From: Planctomycetales bacterium
GTDB lineage: Bacteria > Planctomycetota > Planctomycetia > Isosphaerales > Isosphaeraceae
DNA length: 10,037 nt
Direction: 5' to 3'
Assembly (NCBI GenBank): GCA_027435495.1
Contig: DAHZZC010000006.1
Location: 1-10,037 of the forward strand
Position numbers and translations under genes: made by a program. Below are positions 5,933 through 10,037 of the stretch, piece by piece. How positions within the stretch are numbered: the first letter of the stretch is position 1; every line of letters starts with the position of its first letter. The notes under the pieces were generated by a model. The model was not told the origin of the DNA. It worked only from the letters and a program-made list of their open reading frames with translations, and searched no databases.

Positions 5933-7290
5933 GTCTCAGGCTTCGCGGCAAAGACTTCCCCCGCGGAGTCAAACCGGAAGGCCGGAAGCCCGGGATGGAC
6001 CAGCCGGGTCGCATGGATTCGCAACCGGCGATGGAGCGTTCGGAGATCGCGCCGGTCGCGATGTCGAGGCGCGTTCGGGTAGGTACTCGGCGCGGTGACG
6101 TTCGAGGCCACAAGGTCGGGAATCAAACTCGTTCCGACCGGCGAGCCGAGTCCCGTCGTGATGTTCGCCGAGGACGTGGCGCCCACCCTCCTGTGGCCCG
6201 GGTGACGTGCGGACGCGCGGCTCGTCGGCTGAAGGCCGAAAAGCGATAGGCCACCGCTCAGCGGGAGCAGGGGTGGCGTCGCCTGGATCGCGTGGAAATC
6301 CGTCGACGGCAAGCTGTAGAGCGCGGGGAGGGTCTGGGTCGGACCGTCGAGCGAGCCCTTGCCTTCCAGCGCGCGGCCCTGATCCACGATCGCCAGGATG
6401 GCCGCCCAGGCCGGAGTCCCCAGGCTCGTTCCACCGACGATCATCCACGAGCCGGCGCCCGAGTTCGGTGCCGCGCTGGGCGGCGTTTCGAAGACGTTCA
6501 CGCCCGTATTGGGGTCGCCGAGGAAGGCAACGTCGGGGGCACTTCGGAATCCGGTCGACTGGACACGATACTGAAACGACGGCTCGGGCTCGTAGAGGCT
6601 GTAGCCGCCGCCGCTGCCCGACCAGGCCGACTCGCCGAGGTAACTGCCACCGGGACCGATCGAGAGCGTCGTCCCGCCAACCGCGAGAACTCCGGGCGAG
6701 GTTGAGGGGTAGCTCGGTCCGGCGGCGGTCCCGTTGTCTCCGCTCGCAGCCACAAAGGTCACTCCCTGGTGCCCGGACGGAGTCTGGAAATACGAGTCGA
6801 AAACCGTCTGCCCAATGGTCTCGGGGAATCCCCAGCTCATCGAAACCACCGAGACCCCAGGCGCATACCGGGCGACATCCACCGCGTGGATCAGGTCGCC
6901 GAGGTTCTGCGAGGCCGCCTCGACGACCAGCAAGTTCGCCCCAGGCGCGATCGCGTGAGCCCATTCGACGTCGAGCATTTCCTCGGAGGCCCAGACGTCG
7001 CTCGTCCGGGGGCCGGCAAGATCGTCCACCGTGACCGAGGCGGCGGGGAGTCCGAAGGTCTGGTCGAACGTTTGCAGGTCGGAAACGAGGTTCGGGTCGT
7101 GGTAAGCCTCGATCAGTGCAACCGTCTGGCCGGACCCGTCCGCGATCACCGGCTGGCCGCTCGGCGAGGTGAATGAGATCCCGCCCAGGCCGTACGCCTG
7201 AACCAGATCGGCCGGCGCGTATCCAGAGAGCAGGCATCGGCCGTCGAGCCGCTCTGCGAGCGGCCGGAGGGCCCTCTTGGGCTTGCGCAT
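5890..7290 (-). CDS. S53 family (sedolisin-like) serine peptidase with LEPR-XLL-like N-terminus
   Basis: Secreted serine-carboxyl peptidase, 466 residues. The start at base 7290 gives MRKPKRALRPLAERLDGRCLLS, a planctomycete LEPR-XLL-like leader. The open frame extends upstream to 7869 but would overlap the SDR gene and lose this N-terminal leader. GGAG (complement of 7301-7304) lies ten bases before the ATG. Catalytic residues by motif: E103 and D107 in SEEMLDVEWAHAIAPGA, D185 in SGDNG (oxyanion), and S289 in GGTSLGTPAW. The full S53 set is thus present. The catalytic domain follows the leader directly; the roughly 170-200-residue propeptide usual for sedolisins is missing. The C-terminal calcium region is odd: DFHAIQ (331-336) lacks the usual Asp after Phe-His, and a variable insert (337-375) precedes TTGLGSPVG (378-386). 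The last 65 residues are Arg/His-rich and not recognisable. Activity is likely but not certain. Confidence 0.88.
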   Translation of the reverse strand: MRKPKRALRPLAERLDGRCLLSGYAPADLVQAYGLGGISFTSPSGQPVIADGSGQTVALIEAYHDPNLVSDLQTFDQTFGLPAASVTVDDLAGPRTSDVWASEEMLDVEWAHAIAPGANLLVVEAASQNLGDLIHAVDVARYAPGVSVVSMSWGFPETIGQTVFDSYFQTPSGHQGVTFVAASGDNGTAAGPSYPSTSPGVLAVGGTTLSIGPGGSYLGESAWSGSGGGYSLYEPEPSFQYRVQSTGFRSAPDVAFLGDPNTGVNVFETPPSAAPNSGAGSWMIVGGTSLGTPAWAAILAIVDQGRALEGKGSLDGPTQTLPALYSLPSTDFHAIQATPPLLPLSGGLSLFGLQPTSRASARHPGHRRVGATSSANITTGLGSPVGTSLIPDLVASNVTAPSTYPNAPRHRDRRDLRTLHRRLRIHATRLVHPGLPAFRFDSAGEVFAAKPETQTIVGIDPRMKAR

Positions 7291-7413
7291 GAAGGGGCAA
7301 CTCCGATCGTTGCGCACTCCCTCGCGGCAAACTCCCTGGTGCCGGGCGATCGGCAACATCCCGACCGAGATCGGTATGCGGGGCCACGCCTCCAGACGAG
7401 GCCGCCAACTCGT

Positions 7414-7440
7414 ACCCGTTCGCAACTCGGGTGAACGGGT
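7414..7440. repeat. Inverted repeat in the S53 leader region
   Basis: ACCCGTTC (7414-7421) and GAACGGGT (7433-7440) are perfect 8-bp arms around an 11-base loop. If the leftward promoter near 7478 is real, this hairpin would lie in the 5' leader of the peptidase mRNA; otherwise it may be an operator. There is no T-run. Confidence 0.35.
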
Positions 7441-7477
7441 CACATCGGCCGGCCTCGGACGCAAGCCTCCCACACGA

Positions 7478-7507
7478 ATTCTAGCCTTCGAAAGCGGGGC
7501 GTGCGAA
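7478..7507 (-). promoter_or_regulatory. Possible promoter of the S53 peptidase gene
   Basis: Read on the minus strand, TTCGCA (complement of 7502-7507) precedes TAGAAT (complement of 7478-7483) with an 18-base spacer. The -10 matches TATAAT in 5/6 and the -35 matches TTGACA in 4/6. A start near 7471 would give a leader of about 180 bases containing the 7414-7440 hairpin. This is a pattern match only. Confidence 0.3.
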
Positions 7508-7551
7508 CGATCGAATCCGATGTTCCCCAGAAGCGCAGATCCTCGTTCGCC

Positions 7552-7580
7552 TTGACGACTCCGTCCCCAGCCCCGACCAT
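7552..7580 (+). promoter_or_regulatory. Weak promoter candidate for the SDR gene
   Basis: TTGACG (7552-7557, 5/6 to consensus) is followed after 17 bases by GACCAT (7575-7580, only 3/6). It is placed sensibly, about 60 bases before the SDR start, but the -10 is poor. Confidence 0.2.
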
Positions 7581-7642
7581 GAGAAGCCCCGATCGTCGGT
7601 CCAGGGAGAAGACCCGGCGCGGGGTGCTGGCAGGACGCGAGA

Positions 7643-8668
7643 ATGACGCAGAATCCTGGATCGGGTCCCGGTAAAAGGGTGCTGGTCACCGGTGCGACGG
7701 GCCTGCTCGGCAGCCACCTCGCCGAACGCCTCTCCAGGCGCGGAGAGATCGTCCGGGCGCTGGTCCGACCCGGAAGCCCGACCGAATTCCTCGAATCGAT
7801 CGGCGCCGAGATCGTCCGCGGCGACCTCACCAAGCCCAACGACTGCCGGGCCGCCGTCGAGGGGACCAACCACGTCTATCACTGCGCCGCGAAGGTCGGT
7901 GACTGGGGCACCTGGACCGAGTTCCAGCGCGGCTGCATGGACGCCACCCGAACCCTCGCCGAGGCCGCTGGAAACGCGGGCGTCGATCGCTTCCTCCACA
8001 TCAGCTCCACCAGCGCCTACGGACATCCCCGCGATCGCGATCGACCGGTCGACGAGACGGAACCGCTCGGCCAGAACCTCTGGTTCCTGGACTATTACAC
8101 CCGGAGCAAGGTCGACTGCGAGCGCATCCTCTGGGACCTCGCCGAAACCGGCCGGCTCCCGCTGACCGTCATTCGACCGAGCTGGCTCTTCGGCGAACGC
8201 GATCGGACCACCATCCCGAGATTCCAGCGCGAGTTCGGCCGGGGCCGGGTTCTGATCGTCGGCAAGGGAGATAACCCGCTGAGCGCCGTCTATGCCGGAG
8301 CGGTTGCCGACGCCGCGATCCTCGCGGCCAACGATCCGAACTCCAGAGGCGAGGCGTACAACATCACCAACCACGGCCCGATCACTCAGCGCGCGTTCCT
8401 GGAGATGATCGCCGACGCCCTGGGGGCCCCTCGAGCCCGACGGCACATCCCCTTTCGACTCGCCTATTTCGGCGGATTCCTCCTCGAAATGCAGGGGCGC
8501 CGGCGTCGCGATCCGGTCCCGCCTCGGGTCACGCGGTATGGCGTCTGGCTCCTCGGCCGATATCTCTCCTACAGCACCGAAAAGGCCCAGTCACGCCTCG
8601 GCTGGCGGCCTGAACTCTCCTATCGCGAAAGCATCGAGCGGACCATTCGATGGTTTCTCAATCGCTAA
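7643..8668 (+). CDS. NAD(P)-dependent epimerase/dehydratase, extended SDR family (3-beta-HSD-like)
   Basis: Cytoplasmic oxidoreductase of 341 residues with a Rossmann fold. The nucleotide-binding motif TGATGLLG (16-23) gives the GxxGxxG signature of extended short-chain dehydrogenases. The active-site region reads SSTSAYG (121-127), and the catalytic pair is Y152-x3-K156 in YTRSK. VIRPSWLFGERD near residue 175 is the usual extended-SDR substrate-loop signature (RP...G). DNPLSAVYAGAVADA (211-225) and YNITN (240-244) resemble the 3-beta-hydroxysteroid dehydrogenase/isomerase-like branch. The start is ATG 7643, with AGGA (7632-7635) seven bases upstream. The substrate could be a nucleotide sugar, a sterol or hopanoid-type lipid, or a small ketone; the sequence does not decide. 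No partner gene is adjacent, so it looks monocistronic. Confidence 0.9.
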   Translation: MTQNPGSGPGKRVLVTGATGLLGSHLAERLSRRGEIVRALVRPGSPTEFLESIGAEIVRGDLTKPNDCRAAVEGTNHVYHCAAKVGDWGTWTEFQRGCMDATRTLAEAAGNAGVDRFLHISSTSAYGHPRDRDRPVDETEPLGQNLWFLDYYTRSKVDCERILWDLAETGRLPLTVIRPSWLFGERDRTTIPRFQREFGRGRVLIVGKGDNPLSAVYAGAVADAAILAANDPNSRGEAYNITNHGPITQRAFLEMIADALGAPRARRHIPFRLAYFGGFLLEMQGRRRRDPVPPRVTRYGVWLLGRYLSYSTEKAQSRLGWRPELSYRESIERTIRWFLNR

Positions 8669-8706
8669 TTCTTTGATCAAGGATTCCTTCCTTTCTGGAA
8701 GTTTCC

Positions 8707-8734
8707 CCAGATCTCTTCCACAAGGAGATTCTGG
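8707..8734 (+). other. Hairpin downstream of the SDR gene
   Basis: CCAGATCTC (8707-8715) pairs with GAGATTCTGG (8725-8734) through nine base pairs and one bulged T (8729), around a nine-base loop TTCCACAAG. There is no T-run. It could protect the 3' end of the SDR mRNA, with termination further on at 8821-8859. Confidence 0.4.
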
Positions 8735-8741
8735 TCTCACC

Positions 8742-8770
8742 TTGACTTCAGGTTCGCCCGGTTGTTTTAT
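8742..8770 (+). promoter_or_regulatory. Sigma70-type promoter candidate
   Basis: TTGACT (8742-8747, 5/6 to TTGACA), a 17-base spacer, then TTTTAT (8765-8770, 4/6 to TATAAT). This is the best promoter-like element in the window by inspection. The predicted start near 8777 is 44 bases before the terminator stem at 8821 and about 220 bases before the protease ATG. It could drive a short RNA or the protease leader. Confidence 0.45.
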
Positions 8771-8776
8771 GGAGAC

Positions 8777-8859
8777 AGACCTGTCGGCTCATGCCGGGCG
8801 GGCAGGATTGGTCGAGACGGCCCCGCTCTGCGAGCTTTCGCATGGTCGGGGTTTTTTTT
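8777..8859 (+). ncRNA. Candidate small RNA or terminated leader of about 80 nt
   Basis: The stretch runs from the predicted start after the 8742-8770 promoter to the T-run of the terminator. It would fold into a 5' hairpin, with CGGC (8785-8788) and GCCG (8793-8796) around a TCAT loop and CCTG/CAGG (8780-8783 and 8803-8806) as an outer stem. A short single-stranded link then leads to the terminator hairpin. It matches no RNA family I recognise. It may be an independent small RNA or a prematurely terminated leader of the downstream protease. No transcription evidence is available. Confidence 0.3.
8821..8859 (+). terminator. Strong intrinsic terminator
   Basis: CCCCG (8821-8825) pairs with CGGGG (8847-8851). 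Inside it TGCGA (8829-8833) pairs with TCGCA (8838-8842) around a GCTT loop, and eight T residues follow directly (8852-8859). Stem plus uninterrupted T8 is the classical Rho-independent form. It would end transcripts from the SDR gene and/or from the promoter at 8742. Confidence 0.8.
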
Positions 8860-8865
8860 GTGATG

Positions 8866-8922
8866 GCCCCTCCCATTTGGCCGGAGGGGCGAGCAGCCGG
8901 GATCGTCCCGTCGGGACAGATC
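8866..8922 (+). other. Two tandem hairpins in the protease upstream region
   Basis: Hairpin one: GCCCCTCC (8866-8873) with GGAGGGGC (8883-8890), eight perfect pairs around a nine-base loop. Hairpin two: GATC+GTCCC (8901-8909) with GGGAC+GATC (8913-8922), nine pairs with one bulged A (8918) and a GTC loop. They follow the first terminator directly and precede a second terminator-like element. Confidence 0.5.
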
Positions 8923-8928
8923 TCGATG

Positions 8929-8968
8929 GCGGCTATGACTGCCGCGCGAGTTCTCGCCGGGATTTTTT
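8929..8968 (+). terminator. Second terminator-like hairpin with an overlapping alternative stem
   Basis: CCG (8942-8944) and GCGA (8946-8949) pair with TCGC (8954-8957) and CGG (8958-8960) around a GTTC loop, with C8945 bulged. GA and six T residues (8963-8968) follow. An alternative stem, GCGGC (8929-8933) with GCCGC (8941-8945), uses the same CCG. The two forms partly compete, as in transcription attenuators. The T-run ends 27 bases before the protease ATG, so if it works it lies in that gene's leader. Confidence 0.4.
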
Positions 8969-8995
8969 GGTTTGAGCCTCCCTGGAGATGGCACC

Positions 8996-10037
8996 ATGTT
9001 CGCGCGCGGCCAGAGCGTCGCCCGCCCTCGCCCGGGAATCCGTTGCTCCGAGAGAAGGGCCGGGCATGATCTGCCGGGGAACCGCTGGCGGATGCGGTTC
9101 GCGGCCTGGATACCGCGGCTTCTGCGTCGACGGGCCTGCTCGCTCGGAGAGCACCAAAGCCGATCGAGGCTGGCAAGAGCGAGGCAGACGTTCCGCCCCG
9201 GCCTCGACGGGCTTGAGTCGCGCAAGGTCCTTTCCCTGGCTCCGGTATCGGCGAATGCGCCCTTTCCCTTCACGGCGATCGTTCAGCTCGTCGCCACCTT
9301 CCCCAACGGCGAGGTCGATACGGGCTCGGGCGTGATGGTGGACAGTGACCACGTCCTGACTGCCGGCCACATGGTTTATCAGTATCACGATGGCGGATTC
9401 GCGACGAGCATCGTTGCGACCCCCGAGATGGAGGGCCCGGGCCAACCCTTCGGCCAGGCTTCCGCGACCAACGAGCGGACACCCGTGGAGTGGCAGAATT
9501 ACAGCAGGACCCACTCCGGTGATCTGGTCGGCTTCGACTCCTTCGATTACGGCCTCCTCACGCTCAACTGGCCGATCGGGAATGAGACGCACTGGATGTC
9601 GTTCGGCTTCGACAACAACGGCGATGCCTTCGCTCCCGGCACGCGGTTCGAAACGGCCGGCTATCCCGGAACGCATGGATATTCCGGTCGACGACTGTAT
9701 GATTCCGCTGGTCCGATCGACGGACTCTCACGAAGCGGAAATGCTCTCCTTTATCAACAGAGAAATATCACAGTCTGGGCAGGGCAGAGTGGCAGCCCGG
9801 TCTGGTCCACCTCGAACGGCCTGATCTACGGGATCCAGTCTGGTGGTGGGCTCGACTCACCGACCAGCGTGAACGACGCGACCCGGATCACACAGAGGGT
9901 TTTCGATACGCTTCAAACGTGGATCTCGACCGATACCCCGCCACCCATGCCCGCCCCCCCGCTGACCCCGACGCCACCGGTCGTCATCGAGATTGGCCCG
10001 ACTTCCCACTCGAAGGTGGGAATCACCTCGATCCGGG
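8996..10037 (+). CDS. V8/trypsin-like serine protease with LEPR-XLL-like motif, 3' end outside window
   Basis: Probable secreted serine endopeptidase of the S1B (glutamyl endopeptidase/V8) type; 347 residues are visible and the frame is still open at the window edge. ATG 8996 has GGAG (8984-8987) eight bases upstream. An internal ATG at 9092, beginning MRFAAWIPRLLRRR, would give a leader length more usual for LEPR-XLL proteins and cannot be excluded. The planctomycete motif GLDGLESRKVLSL lies at 69-81. The catalytic triad by motif is H125 in LTAGH, D184 in FDYGLLTL and S265 in GQSGSPVW. The triad order and the GxSGSP form point to the V8-like group. The protease domain ends near residue 310, in QRVFDTLQTWI. 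A proline/threonine-rich linker (PPPMPAPPLTPTPP) follows, so at least one further domain is expected beyond the window. The upstream leader is highly structured and may control expression. Confidence 0.88.
   Translation, partial: MFARGQSVARPRPGIRCSERRAGHDLPGNRWRMRFAAWIPRLLRRRACSLGEHQSRSRLARARQTFRPGLDGLESRKVLSLAPVSANAPFPFTAIVQLVATFPNGEVDTGSGVMVDSDHVLTAGHMVYQYHDGGFATSIVATPEMEGPGQPFGQASATNERTPVEWQNYSRTHSGDLVGFDSFDYGLLTLNWPIGNETHWMSFGFDNNGDAFAPGTRFETAGYPGTHGYSGRRLYDSAGPIDGLSRSGNALLYQQRNITVWAGQSGSPVWSTSNGLIYGIQSGGGLDSPTSVNDATRITQRVFDTLQTWISTDTPPPMPAPPLTPTPPVVIEIGPTSHSKVGITSIR

Larger units (their letters stand above)
7291..7642. other. Divergent intergenic region
   Basis: These 352 bases separate the S53 gene (leftward) from the SDR gene (rightward). 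The frames crossing it have no recognisable protein features. It should hold both promoters; candidates are listed separately. The clearest secondary structure is the 8-bp hairpin at 7414-7440. TTCGAA at 7487-7492 is a short palindrome of no obvious meaning. Confidence 0.6.
8669..8995. other. Non-coding, highly structured intergenic region
   Basis: These 327 bases separate the SDR stop from the serine protease start. No convincing coding frame is present. The first 50 bases are less GC-rich and include the palindrome TTGATCAA (8673-8680) and a short hairpin CTTCC/GGAAG (8687-8701). The rest holds a 9-bp hairpin, a promoter-like element, a strong terminator and four or five further hairpins, annotated separately. 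Such crowding suggests one or more structured transcripts. Confidence 0.7.

Noticed and set aside
6761..7343. 13-base direct repeat ACTCCCTGGTGCC at 6761 and 7331
   Set aside because: A match of this length between two places in 10 kb of GC-rich DNA is expected by chance, and nothing else links the sites.
5969..7408. 479-codon open frame on the minus strand in the second frame of the S53 gene, very Arg/Pro-rich
   Set aside because: It is a shadow of the S53 gene: no motifs, and a composition typical of an off-frame reading of GC-rich coding DNA.
7277..7555. 92-codon plus-strand frame in the divergent intergenic region
   Set aside because: It starts inside the S53 leader codons, has random-looking composition and no ribosome site, and covers the expected promoter region.
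7291..7869. Upstream extension of the S53 frame by 193 codons
   Set aside because: The extension overlaps the SDR gene and has no recognisable domain. The planctomycete leader motif begins right at the ATG at 7290.
1..10037. tRNA or rRNA genes, CRISPR arrays, insertion sequences, phage or defence genes
   Set aside because: I saw no tRNA-like cloverleaf, rRNA-like segment, regularly spaced repeats, transposase motifs or phage proteins. Gene content and codon use look uniform.

Overview
The window is GC-rich, with G or C in most third codon positions. It most likely comes from a planctomycete of the Isosphaeraceae type (Singulisphaera, Isosphaera, Aquisphaera and relatives). The main evidence is two secreted proteases that both carry the planctomycete 'LEPR-XLL'-like N-terminal motif (LAERLDGRCLLS and GLDGLESRKVLS), plus a putative ABC exporter permease of a type common in these bacteria. 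This assignment rests on recognised motifs, not on a database search.

Layout, left to right. (1) Bases 1-1633, plus strand: the 3' part of a multi-spanning ABC exporter permease whose start lies before the window. (2) Bases 1634-5790, plus strand: a compact operon for a three-subunit molybdenum hydroxylase. It encodes a Tat-exported [2Fe-2S] subunit, the molybdopterin catalytic subunit and a separate FAD subunit, followed by a 72-residue cysteine-containing protein. Gaps between these genes are 3, 4 and 15 bases. A possible promoter and an overlapping dyad lie upstream. (3) Bases 5791-5889: a convergent junction dominated by a large nested palindrome. (4) Bases 5890-7290, minus strand: an S53 (sedolisin-like) peptidase with an intact Glu-Asp-Asp-Ser set but no propeptide domain. 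(5) Bases 7291-7642: a divergent intergenic region. (6) Bases 7643-8668, plus strand: an extended-SDR NAD(P)-dependent epimerase/dehydratase. (7) Bases 8669-8995: a highly structured non-coding stretch with a promoter-like element, a strong intrinsic terminator and a series of further hairpins, the last ending in a second T-run. (8) Base 8996 to the window end, plus strand: a V8/trypsin-like serine protease with a LEPR-XLL-like motif and a proline-rich linker, cut by the window edge.

How the genes work together: the oxidoreductase resembles the periplasmic aldehyde oxidoreductase PaoABC. One Tat signal, on the small subunit, probably carries the folded complex across the cytoplasmic membrane. 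In the expected electron path, substrate is oxidised at molybdenum and electrons pass through two [2Fe-2S] clusters to FAD. The FAD subunit has only one cysteine, so the extra [4Fe-4S] cluster of PaoB-type subunits must be absent. The two proteases are probably exported independently. The permease and the SDR show no clear functional link to their neighbours. The least explained parts of the window are the structured region at 8742-8960 and the palindrome at 5827-5890.
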